43,882 bases of DNA from contig JAQXBV010000046.1 of assembly GCA_029252195.1 (NCBI GenBank), positions 1 through 43,882 on the forward strand, written 5' to 3'. Under the pieces are notes generated by a model. That model was not told the DNA's origin. It worked only from the letters and a program-made list of their open reading frames with translations, and ran no database searches. This DNA comes from Yoonia sp. (GTDB lineage Bacteria; Pseudomonadota; Alphaproteobacteria; Rhodobacterales; Rhodobacteraceae). Both the position numbers and the translations under genes were made by a program. Positions 34,346-43,802 of the stretch are shown piece by piece (the first letter of the stretch is position 1; the number at the start of each line of letters is the position of its first letter).

Positions 34346-34887
34346 TGCGGCACCTCCATCAATCTGTCGAGATCATAGCCGTTGAAGTCCAAAACTTCAC
34401 GTGCCGCGTTCATCCGGTCTAGGGGAATGCGTGGCTCGCGGTTCAAAATCCAGCCCGACCGCCCGTTTGGCGCGCCGACAACAGCCGTCCGATACCCTTC
34501 ATCGACCCAGAGCACCCAGTAATCCGACGCCCCGAATGGCACGGAGTGGAAGCTCACCTTCAGCCGACCCGGCCCGACAATTTCGGCACTGCCTTTGATC
34601 TGGGATTTCACCGAACCGTCAGGGTTACGGCAGGTGTTGAGAACGGAAATCGTGCCGTCCGCTTGCTGCCCGTATTCTGCGGTAACTTTGACGCAGCCGA
34701 CCTCAAACGGCACGGGATAGCGCGCGACCTCATACCATGTTCCAAGATAGCGCGCAGGCTCAAAGACCGCCCTGGACGCGATCGGCAAAGTGGTGTCGCG
34801 GTAGACCTCGAACAGGCCACCGACCTGTTCGTTTGGCAATGCTTTCCCACAAGCCGCCAGCAGCAAGAGCGCCGCGAGTGCCCTCAC
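34342..34887 (-). CDS. Outer-membrane lipocalin (Blc-like)
   Basis: A 181-residue bacterial lipocalin with GTG start at 34887 and a lipoprotein signal ending LLLLAAC (Cys13). The family motifs are present: YLGTWYEVARYPVPFEVGC (GxW, residues about 48-66), SEIVGPGRLKVSF-like strand, and the later YWVLWVDEGYRTAVVG and NREPRIPLDRMNAA. Lipocalins bind lipids or other small hydrophobics in the outer membrane and periplasm. Its stop and start overlap with the flanking genes by four bases on both sides (GTGA with the BKACE gene), so it is truly embedded in the carnitine operon. Confidence 0.88.
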   Translation of the reverse strand: MRALAALLLLAACGKALPNEQVGGLFEVYRDTTLPIASRAVFEPARYLGTWYEVARYPVPFEVGCVKVTAEYGQQADGTISVLNTCRNPDGSVKSQIKGSAEIVGPGRLKVSFHSVPFGASDYWVLWVDEGYRTAVVGAPNGRSGWILNREPRIPLDRMNAAREVLDFNGYDLDRLMEVPQ

Positions 34888-35798
34888 TTCGCCACCGGAG
34901 CGCGTTTCGTCAGCCCCAGTTTTGCGCGCACTTCGGCGGGCGTGATTACCCGCGCACCAAGGTTTGCGATGATCGTTGCGGCCCGCTCGACGAGCTGCGC
35001 ATTAGTGGCCAAGACGCCTTTGTCGAGCATCAGGTTGTCTTCCAGACCGACCCGCACGTTGCCCCCCGCCAGCACGGAGGCCGCGACATAGGGCATTTGA
35101 GAACGGCCAAGGCCAAAGGCGCTGAATGTCCAATCATCAGGCACATTGTTAACCATGGCCATGAAGGTATTGAGATCGTCAGGTGCGCCCCACGGCACGC
35201 CCATGCAAAGCTGCACCAAAGCGCCTTTTTCCAGAACGCCGTCTTTGACAAGCTGTTTGGCATACCACAGGTGGCCTGTGTCAAAGGCCTCGATCTCGGC
35301 TTTTACGCCCAGCTTGGTCATCATTGTGCCCATGGCCGTCAGCATGCCGGGCGTATTGGTCATCACATAGTCGGCCTCGGCAAAGTTCATCGTGCCACAG
35401 TCGAGCGTGCAAATTTCCGGCAGGCATTCGGCAACATGGGCGACGCGCTCTGTTGCGCCAACCATGTCCGTCCCTGTGATGGTCGGGAACGGGGATTCAA
35501 CGCCGCCGAAGACGATATCGCCACCCATCCCAGCCGTGAGGTTCAAAACAACATCCACCTCTGAATCGCGGATACGCTCGGTCACTTCGCGGTAAAGTGC
35601 CAGATCGCGCGACGGTGCGCCTGTTTCGGGGTCACGAACGTGGCAATGCACGATCGCCGCCCCCGCTTTAGCCGCATCAATCGCGCTATTGGCAATTTGC
35701 TCAGGTGAGCGCGGAACGTACGGGCTACGGTCCTGCGTGTTGCCTGATCCGGTCACGGCGCAAGTGATAAAAACTTCGCGGTTCATCTGTAGTGGCAT
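34884..35798 (-). CDS. Beta-keto acid cleavage enzyme (BKACE, DUF849), 3-dehydrocarnitine-cleaving type
   Basis: A 304-residue TIM-barrel enzyme of the BKACE family, which condenses a beta-keto acid with acetyl-CoA and cleaves it. Start ATG 35798 with GGGGA upstream gives MPLQMNREVFITCAVTGSG; a longer ATG start (35810) is possible. The metal site HCHVRD (near residue 49), the substrate segment SPFPTITGTD and the C-terminal GLEDN are intact. The operon partner LcdH-thioesterase makes 3-dehydrocarnitine, so the predicted reaction is 3-dehydrocarnitine plus acetyl-CoA to betainyl-CoA plus acetoacetate. It heads the operon. Confidence 0.88.
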   Translation of the reverse strand: MPLQMNREVFITCAVTGSGNTQDRSPYVPRSPEQIANSAIDAAKAGAAIVHCHVRDPETGAPSRDLALYREVTERIRDSEVDVVLNLTAGMGGDIVFGGVESPFPTITGTDMVGATERVAHVAECLPEICTLDCGTMNFAEADYVMTNTPGMLTAMGTMMTKLGVKAEIEAFDTGHLWYAKQLVKDGVLEKGALVQLCMGVPWGAPDDLNTFMAMVNNVPDDWTFSAFGLGRSQMPYVAASVLAGGNVRVGLEDNLMLDKGVLATNAQLVERAATIIANLGARVITPAEVRAKLGLTKRAPVAK

Positions 35799-35895
35799 GT
35801 CGTCCCCCATTTGTGTTGGGCCGACGTTGTGCGATTCCTTTCGGAGTGGCAAGAACCGCAAGCGACATTTAACGACCTAAATCGAACCGCGTAAA

Positions 35896-36939
35896 TCAGT
35901 ATGGCATCGGATTGGCGCGGTGGGCTACGGTGATATCGTCGAGTATATCGGTTGAGAGCTCCAAGTCGCGACCTTTCAGAAGGTGCTCTAGCTGCGCCGC
36001 TGTCGTTGTCCCAAAAATCGAGGAAATCGGAAAAGGCCGCGAGCGCTGCCATACCATTGCCATGTGATCGGGGGCGATCCCGTGCTTGGCTGCGATGTCG
36101 AGATAAACTTGCGTCACGGGCAAGGTGCGCGGCGTCATCCGCCCGCCCAACTCTGGGCCGATGGACCGGCGGCTGCCTGCGGGGATGACATCGTTTTGGT
36201 ATTTTCCAGTCAGAAGACCACAGGCCAGCGGTGAAAAGGACAGCAAGGTCACATCCTCGTTGACCGCCATTTCCGCCATGTCGGTGTCGTAGAGGCGGCA
36301 CAGCAGCGAATATTCGTTTTGCACGGAGGCCATGCGCGGCAAGCCATGCTCTGCGGCCAGACGCGTCCATTGGGTCATGCCCCAAGTGCTTTCGTTTGAC
36401 ATGCCGATGGCGCGGATCTTGCCCGCTTTCACCGCCACATCGAGCGCGCCAAGCACGTCCATCATATGGTCCATTGTTTCGGCACGGTTCTGGCGCGACG
36501 GATCATAGGTCCAGTTCTGACGAAACATAAAAGAGCCGCGCATCGGCCAGTGCATCTGGTAGAGGTCGATGTAATCGGTCTTGAGCCGCTTGAGCGAGTT
36601 ATCAATCGTCTCAGCGATGACCTTGCCGTCATAGCCGTGCCCGTCGCGCACCCACCCCGGATTGTCGCCTGACACTTTGGTGGCGATCACCACGTCAGTG
36701 CGGCGACCAGAGGCTGCGATCCAGTTGCCGACGATCTCTTCCGATTTGCCGACGGTCTCCTTGCGGATCGGGTTCACAGGGTACATCTCCGCGGTATCAA
36801 TGAAGGTGATGCCAGCGGCGAGGGCGATATCAAGCTGATGGTGCGCGTCGTCTTGCGGGGTTTGATTGCCAAAGGTCATCGTGCCCAAGCACCAGTCGGA
36901 AACCTGAATATCAGTGCGGCCAAGCGGGATCATTTTCAT
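35896..36939 (-). CDS. Aldo/keto reductase (Tas-like)
   Basis: A 347-residue TIM-barrel oxidoreductase of the aldo/keto reductase family, of the Tas type. The catalytic tetrad is visible: FIDTAEMYPV (Asp and Tyr), VVIATKVSG (Lys) and LYQMHWPMRG (His). The start at ATG 36939 has AAGG eight bases upstream. It is NADPH-dependent by family, with unknown substrate. It lies 97 nt upstream of the carnitine operon on the same strand and could be transcribed with it; it is divergent from the MFS gene. Confidence 0.88.
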   Translation of the reverse strand: MKMIPLGRTDIQVSDWCLGTMTFGNQTPQDDAHHQLDIALAAGITFIDTAEMYPVNPIRKETVGKSEEIVGNWIAASGRRTDVVIATKVSGDNPGWVRDGHGYDGKVIAETIDNSLKRLKTDYIDLYQMHWPMRGSFMFRQNWTYDPSRQNRAETMDHMMDVLGALDVAVKAGKIRAIGMSNESTWGMTQWTRLAAEHGLPRMASVQNEYSLLCRLYDTDMAEMAVNEDVTLLSFSPLACGLLTGKYQNDVIPAGSRRSIGPELGGRMTPRTLPVTQVYLDIAAKHGIAPDHMAMVWQRSRPFPISSIFGTTTAAQLEHLLKGRDLELSTDILDDITVAHRANPMPY

Positions 36940-37055
36940 CGTGATTGCCTTGTGTTGTGTTGTGTCGCAGGCAACCTAGCGTCGAACTTCTTGGTCGCAA
37001 GCCTCAGTTTGCGATTGCAGTGGCGAAACCGACAGCGCAAGGTCGGCCTTTGCAG

Positions 37056-38285
37056 ATGCTGATCACCTTTGGTGCGCTGTTCTTGTCAGTCGCAATGTTG
37101 CAACTCTCGTCAGGTGGCGTTGGGCCGCTGGATGCGTTGACGGGGCTGGCAAACGGCTTTACCCGCAGCGAGGTCGGCTTCTTGGGCTCTGCACATTTCT
37201 TCGGGTTTTTCATCGGCTGCTGGTGGGCGCCGCGCCTGATGGGGAACGTCGGACATAGCCGCGCCTATGCGACATTTACCGCGATGGGCGCCATTGGACT
37301 GGCCGCCCATGTGACCGTGACGGACCCGATGTTCTGGGCCGTTTTCCGCATTGCATCGGGGGTTTGCGTGGCGGGTTGCTACACGGTGATCGAGGCATGG
37401 CTTCAAGCCCGCGTCACAAACGAGACCCGTGGCCGCGCGATGGGCAGCTACCGTATCGTTGATATTGGCGCGTCATTTGTGGCCCAGTTTATGATCGGTG
37501 CGCTGGCGGATATGGAAACCTATATCGCCTATAATGCGCTGACGATCCTGTGTTGTGCGGCGATTTTTCCACTGACACTGACCCGCGCCCAACAGCCCGC
37601 CACACCAACGGCCCCGCGCCTGCGCCCTTCGCTGGCCTGGCGCGCGTCGCCCTTGGCGGTGGCGGGCGTTCTGGTGGCGGCGCAATCAAGTGCTGCGTTC
37701 CGCATGGTCGGGCCGATCTACGGACAAGAGGTCGGATTGGCGGCCAGCCAGATCGGCTACTTTCTCGCCGCATTCGTCGCAGGCGGCGCGCTGGCGCAAT
37801 ATCCTGTCGGCTGGCTGGCGGATAAATTCGACCGGCGCTGGGTGCTTATCTGGCTCTCGGTTGCGGCCATTGTCGCCTGCTTGGTGACCGTCGCATCCGC
37901 AGGAATGGGCACAGGCGCCGTCATGCTCGCTTCCGCCTTCTTTGGCCTGACGACCTTCCCTGTCTATTCCGTCGCGACGGCCCACGCGCATGACTTTGCC
38001 ACGGATGACGAGCGGGTCGAGCTCTCGGCCGCCTTGATGTTTTTCTATGCCGTGGGGGCCATTGCCGCGCCCTATGTCTCGTCGAAACTCATGGCGGGCT
38101 TTGGCGCAGGCGCGCTCTTTAGCTTTATCTCGGCGGGGCACCTGTTGCTCGTGGTCTTTGGCCTGTTGCGGATGCGCGTGCGCAACGCGCCTGCCACGCG
38201 GACGCGTTATATTTACGCGCCGCGCACCAGTTTCATTGTCGGGCGCCTGATGGGGCGCAGTCGCAATCGCGATCAGAACGAATAA
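37056..38285 (+). CDS. MFS transporter (YcaD-like)
   Basis: A 409-residue permease with about 12 helices. Typical blocks are GFLGSAHFFGFFIGCWWAPRL (motif A-like), GYFLAAFVAGGALAQYPVGW with LADKFDRR between the repeats, and FFGLTTFPVYSVATAHAHDF. The start is taken as ATG 37056; an upstream GTG at 37020 and further open codons are possible but lack ribosome-binding sites. The YcaD-like sub-family exports or imports small compounds of unknown identity. Its end overlaps the convergent broken outer-membrane gene by 13 bases. The C-terminal tail is basic (RLMGRSRNRDQNE). Confidence 0.83.
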   Translation: MLITFGALFLSVAMLQLSSGGVGPLDALTGLANGFTRSEVGFLGSAHFFGFFIGCWWAPRLMGNVGHSRAYATFTAMGAIGLAAHVTVTDPMFWAVFRIASGVCVAGCYTVIEAWLQARVTNETRGRAMGSYRIVDIGASFVAQFMIGALADMETYIAYNALTILCCAAIFPLTLTRAQQPATPTAPRLRPSLAWRASPLAVAGVLVAAQSSAAFRMVGPIYGQEVGLAASQIGYFLAAFVAGGALAQYPVGWLADKFDRRWVLIWLSVAAIVACLVTVASAGMGTGAVMLASAFFGLTTFPVYSVATAHAHDFATDDERVELSAALMFFYAVGAIAAPYVSSKLMAGFGAGALFSFISAGHLLLVVFGLLRMRVRNAPATRTRYIYAPRTSFIVGRLMGRSRNRDQNE

Positions 38286-38734
38286 ATCGCCGCAACCCGC
38301 ATTGTTGTCGCATTGCTACCGCCGTCGCTCATGATGTCGCGCAGAACCTCGCCGCGCAAATCAAAGGCGTTGGTGATCGGGGCTTGCAGGCCAAGACCAA
38401 AGTTATAGCCCGTATAGGCAACGTCGCCATCATCGAACCGCGTGCCGCCAATCGAGGCCAGCGCAGTGTAGTTGTCGAACGCGTAACCGCCCATCAGACG
38501 CAGACGCGCGGTATCATAGTCGCCGCCAAGCACGGCCGCCGCGCCGTATTCAACCTCTGCGCCCACCGAGAAAACGCCCATGTCATAGGTGCCGCCTGCC
38601 AAGAGTGACGCGGCTGTTTGACTGTTGTCGTCATCCCCCAGGTTGTAATCAAAAGATACGCCCGCGTAGATGTCTTATGCCGATGCCGCGTTGCCCAATA
38701 GGGCTACCGCAATTGCGATTGTTGTGATTTTCAT
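38273..38734 (-). pseudogene. Small outer-membrane beta-barrel (porin-like) protein, TAA directly after the signal peptide
   Basis: The start ATG at 38734 gives a perfect signal peptide, MKITTIAIAVALLGNAASA, 19 residues. Codon 20 (38677-38675) is TAA. The frame then runs on as DIYAGVSFDYNLGDDDNSQT with amphipathic strands to the end VAAIYSF, a C-terminal Phe typical of barrel assembly signals. The full product would be 153 residues, similar to small porin-like proteins of rhodobacters. As it stands only the signal peptide is made, unless translation restarts inside (38602), which would give a non-exported fragment. One substitution (for example CAA or GAA to TAA) explains it. Confidence 0.85.
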
Positions 38735-38872
38735 TTTGTGCCTCATTGTTTGCTCGTTTTTTTATTATTCTAGGCCCGTCACACATGTTTTTCTAGCCAC
38801 TTTGCGCCCTGCGACTGGCAACCGGCGAAATCCCCCGCTAGAACGACAGCAACATCCAAAAGGAACGACGCA

Positions 38873-40585
38873 ATGGCCCGCCATCTCATCACCTCCGCGA
38901 TCCCCTATATTAACGGGATCAAGCACCTTGGGAACCTCGTAGGAAGCCAGCTTCCAGCGGATCTTTATGCGCGATATTTGCGGGGCCGCGGTCATGAGGT
39001 CTTGTTTCTTTGTGCCACCGATGAACACGGCACGCCCGCTGAATTGGCGGCGGCGAAGGCGGGCAAACCTGTCGCTGACTACTGCGCCGAAATGCACGAC
39101 GTGCAGGCCGAGATTGCTGCCGGTTTCCGTTTATCGTTCGATTACTTTGGCCGCTCGTCCAGCCCACAAAACCATGCCCTGACCCAAGCCTTTGCAGGCC
39201 GTTTGGCCGATATGGGCCTGATCCGCGAAGTCGTGGAGGAGCAGGTTTACTCCAATGCCGACGGCCGGTTTTTACCCGACCGCTATATCGAGGGCACCTG
39301 CCCCAATTGCGGTTTTGAGAGCGCGCGCGGCGACCAATGCGATAATTGCACCAAGCAGCTTGACCCGACTGATTTGATCGATGCCCGTTCCACGATTTCA
39401 GGCTCGACCGATCTGGAGGTCCGCGAAACAAAGCACCTGTATTTGCGCCAATCCGCACTCAAAGACGATATCGCTGCTTGGATCGGCTCGAAAACAGATT
39501 GGCCGATCCTGACGACGTCAATTGCCAAGAAATGGCTCAACGATGGCGACGGTTTGCAGGACCGCGGCATCACCCGCGACCTTGATTGGGGTATCCCCGT
39601 CAAGAAAGGCACCGAGGATTGGCCCGGCATGGAAGGCAAGGTTTTCTATGTCTGGTTCGACGCGCCGATCGAATATATCGCCTGCGCGCAAGAATGGGTC
39701 GATGCGGGCAAGGGTGCCGATTGGGAGCGCTGGTGGCGCACCGACAAAGGCGCTGATGACGTGACCTACACCCAGTTCATGGGTAAAGATAACGTGCCGT
39801 TCCATACACTGAGCTTCCCTGCCACGATCCTTGGCAGTCAGGAACCATGGAAGCTGGTCGACTATATCAAGTCGTTCAATTACCTCAATTACGATGGCGG
39901 CCAGTTCAGCACATCGCGAGGACGCGGCGTGTTTATGGATCAGGCGCTGGAGATTTTGCCCGCCGATTACTGGCGCTGGTGGCTGTTGTCGCACGCCCCT
40001 GAATCCTCGGATGCAGAGTTCACATGGGAGAATTTCCAAACCGACGTGAACAAGGACTTGGCCGATGTGCTTGGCAATTTTGTCAGCCGGATCACAAAGT
40101 TTTGCCGCTCGAAATTCTCGGAAGCCGTGCCGGAGGGTCCAGACTATGGCCCTGCCGAGGCCGAATTGATCGCGAACCTTTCTGCGAAACTGGCTGACTA
40201 TGAGGGCCACATGGACACGATGGAGGTCCGCAAATCTGCGGCCGACCTGCGTGCGATGTGGGTTCTGGGCAATGAATATCTGCAGTCCGTTGCCCCTTGG
40301 ACGACTTTCAAAACCGATCCTGCAAAAGCCGCGATGCAGGTGCGCATGGGGCTGAACCTGTGCCGTCTATATGGCGTCCTGTCTGCCCCCTTCATCCCAG
40401 ATGCGAGCGCCGATATTCTGGCGGCGATGAACGCAAGCGATGTGACTTGGCCCGATGACATCACGGAAGCGGTCAGCGCCCTTCAGGCTGGGCATGCGTT
40501 CACTGTGCCCGAGATCACATTCCGCAAAATCACCGATGACGAGCGCGCGGACTGGGCCAAGCGATTTGCAGGAATCCGAGATTGA
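38873..40585 (+). CDS. metG: Methionyl-tRNA synthetase
   Basis: MetG charges tRNA-Met. The 570-residue class I enzyme starts at ATG 38873 with AAAAGGAACG upstream. The HIGH motif is HLGN in [14 protein letters not shown] and the KMSKS-like loop is [12 protein letters not shown]. The zinc knuckle has [17 protein letters not shown]. No C-terminal tRNA-binding (EMAP) domain is present, which is common in alphaproteobacteria. The sequence is complete with no lesions, which matters as it lies between two broken genes. Confidence 0.97.
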   Translation: MARHLITSAIPYINGIKHLGNLVGSQLPADLYARYLRGRGHEVLFLCATDEHGTPAELAAAKAGKPVADYCAEMHDVQAEIAAGFRLSFDYFGRSSSPQNHALTQAFAGRLADMGLIREVVEEQVYSNADGRFLPDRYIEGTCPNCGFESARGDQCDNCTKQLDPTDLIDARSTISGSTDLEVRETKHLYLRQSALKDDIAAWIGSKTDWPILTTSIAKKWLNDGDGLQDRGITRDLDWGIPVKKGTEDWPGMEGKVFYVWFDAPIEYIACAQEWVDAGKGADWERWWRTDKGADDVTYTQFMGKDNVPFHTLSFPATILGSQEPWKLVDYIKSFNYLNYDGGQFSTSRGRGVFMDQALEILPADYWRWWLLSHAPESSDAEFTWENFQTDVNKDLADVLGNFVSRITKFCRSKFSEAVPEGPDYGPAEAELIANLSAKLADYEGHMDTMEVRKSAADLRAMWVLGNEYLQSVAPWTTFKTDPAKAAMQVRMGLNLCRLYGVLSAPFIPDASADILAAMNASDVTWPDDITEAVSALQAGHAFTVPEITFRKITDDERADWAKRFAGIRD

Positions 40586-40660
40586 TCACACGGCTATTGG
40601 ATAACATCAGCGCAGTGGGTTAGACTGGATTAACAGTTTTTAACAGGAACGAGTAACCTC

Positions 40661-41458
40661 ATGCTTAAATCAGTCTTTGCTGCCTTACTTGCCACAGCCA
40701 ACTTTTCAGGGACTGCCTTTGCCGCAACTTGCGGCAATACCGCGAACGGTTTCGAGGGTTGGAAACAACAGTTCGCCGCGGAAGCGGCGAATTCTGGTGT
40801 TGGACAACGCGGCCTGCAAGCCCTTGCGGCGACAACTTATGCAACGCGGACCATCAACGCGGACCGCAACCAAAAATCATTTCGCTATGAGCTTGCGGAT
40901 TTCATACGCATTCGGGGAGCCGATACGATTGTGGCACAAGGCAAGCGCCGCATTGCGGCAAATCCTGCATTTTATGCCTCATTAGAGGCCGCCTATGGCG
41001 TGCCCGCTGCTGTCGTTGTGGCCATTCACGGCATGGAAACGGGGTTTGGCAATTTCATGGGCGACGCCAATGTTGTCTCGGCAATCTCGACGTTGGCTTA
41101 TGACTGCCGCAGATCAGACTTCTTTAGCCCGCACGCGCTTGCAGCCCTCAAACTGGTGGATCGCGGCAGCCTGTCGTCAAATACCGTTGGCGCAATGCAC
41201 GGTGAGGTAGGACACACCCAATTTCTGCCAGGCAACGTCCTACGCTTTGGCGTCGACGGCGACGGAAATGGTCTTGTTGACCTGACAAATATTACCGATA
41301 GCCTTGCGTCCACTGCCAATTTCTTGCGGCAAAAAGGATGGCGGCCCGGTGCCGGCTATCAAGAAGGCCAACCCAATTTCGCGATCATTCAGGAATGGAA
41401 TGCAGCTGGTGTTTACCAAAAAGCGATTGCGATTATGGCAGGTCGTATCGAAGGATAA
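40661..41458 (+). CDS. Lytic murein transglycosylase (SLT_2 / MltB-like)
   Basis: A 265-residue exported peptidoglycan lytic transglycosylase. Signal peptide MLKSVFAALLATANFSGTAF, followed by a Cys-containing start TCGNTANGF. The catalytic Glu is in IHGMETGFGNFMG. The conserved GHTQFLPGNVLRFGVDGDGN resembles the MltB substrate block (usually with Gln where His is here). It lacks the lipobox of MltB, so it is probably soluble periplasmic. It cuts glycan strands, and in this family also assists growth or secretion systems; the specific role here is unknown. Confidence 0.88.
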   Translation: MLKSVFAALLATANFSGTAFAATCGNTANGFEGWKQQFAAEAANSGVGQRGLQALAATTYATRTINADRNQKSFRYELADFIRIRGADTIVAQGKRRIAANPAFYASLEAAYGVPAAVVVAIHGMETGFGNFMGDANVVSAISTLAYDCRRSDFFSPHALAALKLVDRGSLSSNTVGAMHGEVGHTQFLPGNVLRFGVDGDGNGLVDLTNITDSLASTANFLRQKGWRPGAGYQEGQPNFAIIQEWNAAGVYQKAIAIMAGRIEG

Positions 41459-41476
41459 GCCGTGATCGTCAGATCG

Positions 41477-41503
41477 GCCTCGGCGTGCTGAACGCGCCGA
41501 GGC
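41477..41503. terminator. Possible hairpin between convergent genes
   Basis: A 9-bp perfect stem (GCCTCGGCG at 41477-41485 and CGCCGAGGC at 41495-41503) with a nine-base loop lies between the ends of the transglycosylase and the GGDEF-EAL genes. No T-run is seen on either side, so it may be a weak or bidirectional barrier. Confidence 0.35.
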
Positions 41504-43802
41504 TATGCCGCCCGTCTATGGAAGATATTGACCAATTGCGATGCAGGCAAAGGCTTGCAGAAGTAATACCCCTGTAATGTATCAACACCGATTTCTTCAA
41601 GAATGCGGGCATGGGCTTGTGTTTCCACGCCTTCTGCGGTGACCCCGATATTCAGGGCCTTTCCCATCGCGACGATGGGTTTTAGCAGAGCCTTTTGCTC
41701 GGGGCGGTCCAAGAGCGGCAGAACCAAATCCTTGTCGCTCTTAAAGCGAGTAGGTTCGATTTGGGTCAAGCCCAAAATCGACGCACGTCCGCTGCCAAAG
41801 TCATCAATTTCGATACCGATGCCTTTGGCTTCAAGCTGCTGCAAAAGAAATTTGAATGAGGCATCCAGATCATCGATGAACACAGTTTCAAGGATTTCAA
41901 ACGTTAACTGCGCCTGCAGGTTTGGCAGACACTCAATCGCGAAGAGAAGCTCCTGATCCCGCAACCGCTCCATACTGACATTGACACTTATTTTCGGCAC
42001 ATAATACCCGTCCGCCTCAAGGCGCGCGACAATCTCCGCCGATTTCATTAAGGCGATTGCGTCGATTTCGCTCAAAATTCCAATGGTTTCCGCGACCTCC
42101 AAAAATGCGGCGGGGGGCAAGATACCTTTTGTCGGATGCCGCCATCGCATCAAGACTTCTACGCCAGAAATCACATGATCACCCGCGAAATGCTGGGTCT
42201 GAAAATAGGGCTCGAATTCGTCTTCCTCAAGCGCACAGCGCAGCTCGTCAGCGAGGGTTTTCGTGGCAACCGTGTCCGCCTTCATTTTAGCGTCATAAAG
42301 CCGAAAGCGTCCCCTTCCATCCCGTTTAGCTGCCGAAAGTGATATGCTGGCATCCGCCAAAAGCGTTTCCAGGCTCGCTTGCCCGCAGCCATCAAACGCG
42401 ATCCCGATACTTGCACCAAAGCGAATAATTCTGCCATCAACGGTTTGTGGCTGATTGGCCCAACAGACGATATCATTGGCGAGAAAACAGGCGTTATCTT
42501 CGCTGATTGGTGCCAAAATCAGGAACTCGTCGCCGCCAAATCGCGCGATATGACTGTTTTCTGGCGCGATTTACGTCAGGAACTCGGCGACACAAATCAA
42601 AAGACGATTGCCCGTTTCATACCCGATTGTATCATTAATTTCCTTAAAACGGTCCAGGTCGATACTCAGGATGGCGTGCTTCTCCGGCTTCCCGGCGGGA
42701 GATTTTCTGAAGATGTGCTTTTGCCCTAATCCGCGTTCGTTAAGCAGCCCTGTCAGGGCATCAAGCGTTGCCGCCGTATGGGCAATTTGCTTTTCTCGTT
42801 CCAGCCGTAGCGCTGCGAACTTCAGGCTTTTGGTGCGTTTAGCCACCAAATTCTCCAGTATTTCAGAGTTCCGATTGAGACGGTAAAGGATGACCCCCGA
42901 AAGGAGCGCGATGATGATGGCCATCCAAAACATCGCATCAATGTCCCAAATCTTTGCAGTTGGCTTTTCTGGCCACATCCGGAACTGCCAGTTCCGCACG
43001 ACCTCGTGAGGATGGTCATCATGAACATTGGCGCGCTCGCTCCTTCTTGTGGCCAGCAAAACTGGCTCGGTTTGCATATCGGAAGACGCCTGTGTCACGC
43101 CATTGTCGTAAATCTCGATCTTTTGGCCCAGAAGGGACAAATCATCTTCAACCCAAATCAAAAGTTCTGAAATCTGGAAGACGGTCGCGACGGCACCACT
43201 GGCCGCGGAATTGTCCATGGCAAACGGCGAAATCGCTACGATCATAAGGTCACCAGGCACAAATTCATGCGGATCTGAGAGCTTCATCTCGCCAGTTGCC
43301 ACGGCCCCAAGGTATGTGTGCCGCAACCGCCCCAAGACCACATTAGACCCGATTTCGGACTTCGCGTAATCATTGAGCGGTTCGATCATGGTGATCAGCG
43401 CAAGATCCGTCTCGTCCTCATCTGCCAACGGCACAAAAAGATCATAACAAAGCGCCCGTCGATCAGCATCGGTATTAAGCGTTTGGAAAAATCGCTGAGG
43501 TCGTCTTGTGCGACGTCCGATATGACTATCGTGCCGTCCATGGCGTTCACTTCTGTGAAAAAGCGACTTTTTCTCAGGAAATTGTGAAATGCGCCAGTGG
43601 TGGAGGCTTGCGTCGCACTCGCCCGTTCTATGGCCTTGGCGACATCATTGAGATTGTATCCGATCTGTTCAATGCGTTCGCGAATGATTTCGACCGCGCG
43701 ATCCACGGCAATTTCATTATGGGCGATCTCGGCGGATTGTGCCTTTTGCCGCGCAACCAAATTCAAGCTCTGAATTGCCACAAAAATGGCCACGACAGGC
43801 AT
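41503..43802 (-). pseudogene. Membrane GGDEF-EAL cyclic-di-GMP protein broken by a deletion and an in-frame TAA
   Basis: One gene in three pieces, reading right to left. Piece 1 begins at ATG 43802 (MPVVAIFVAIQSLN, a membrane helix) with a periplasmic sensor. A T5 run at 43439-43435 shifts the frame; adding one T restores RFVMIFFVPLADEDE. Piece 2 continues through a second helix (MAIIIALLSGVILYRL) to the GGDEF domain, where codon TAA (about 42546-42544) interrupts IGYETGNRLLICVAEFLT just ahead of ARFGGDEFLIL. Piece 3 holds the rest and a full EAL domain (GVEVLMRW, SVNVSMERL, EILETVF, DDFGSGRAS, AEGVET, LQGYYFCKPL). The N-terminus may extend to a GTG at 43869 with a further frame change. Ancestral function: turnover of cyclic di-GMP. 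Confidence 0.87.

Noticed and set aside
4857-42546. Stop-codon reassignment (TAA/TAG read as an amino acid) to explain the in-frame stops
   Set aside because: TAA ends intact genes such as gatA, gatC and znuC, and TAG ends the amidase and the dehalogenase homologue. Reassignment would extend these into neighbours. The internal stops are confined to seven accessory genes and accompanied by frameshifts.
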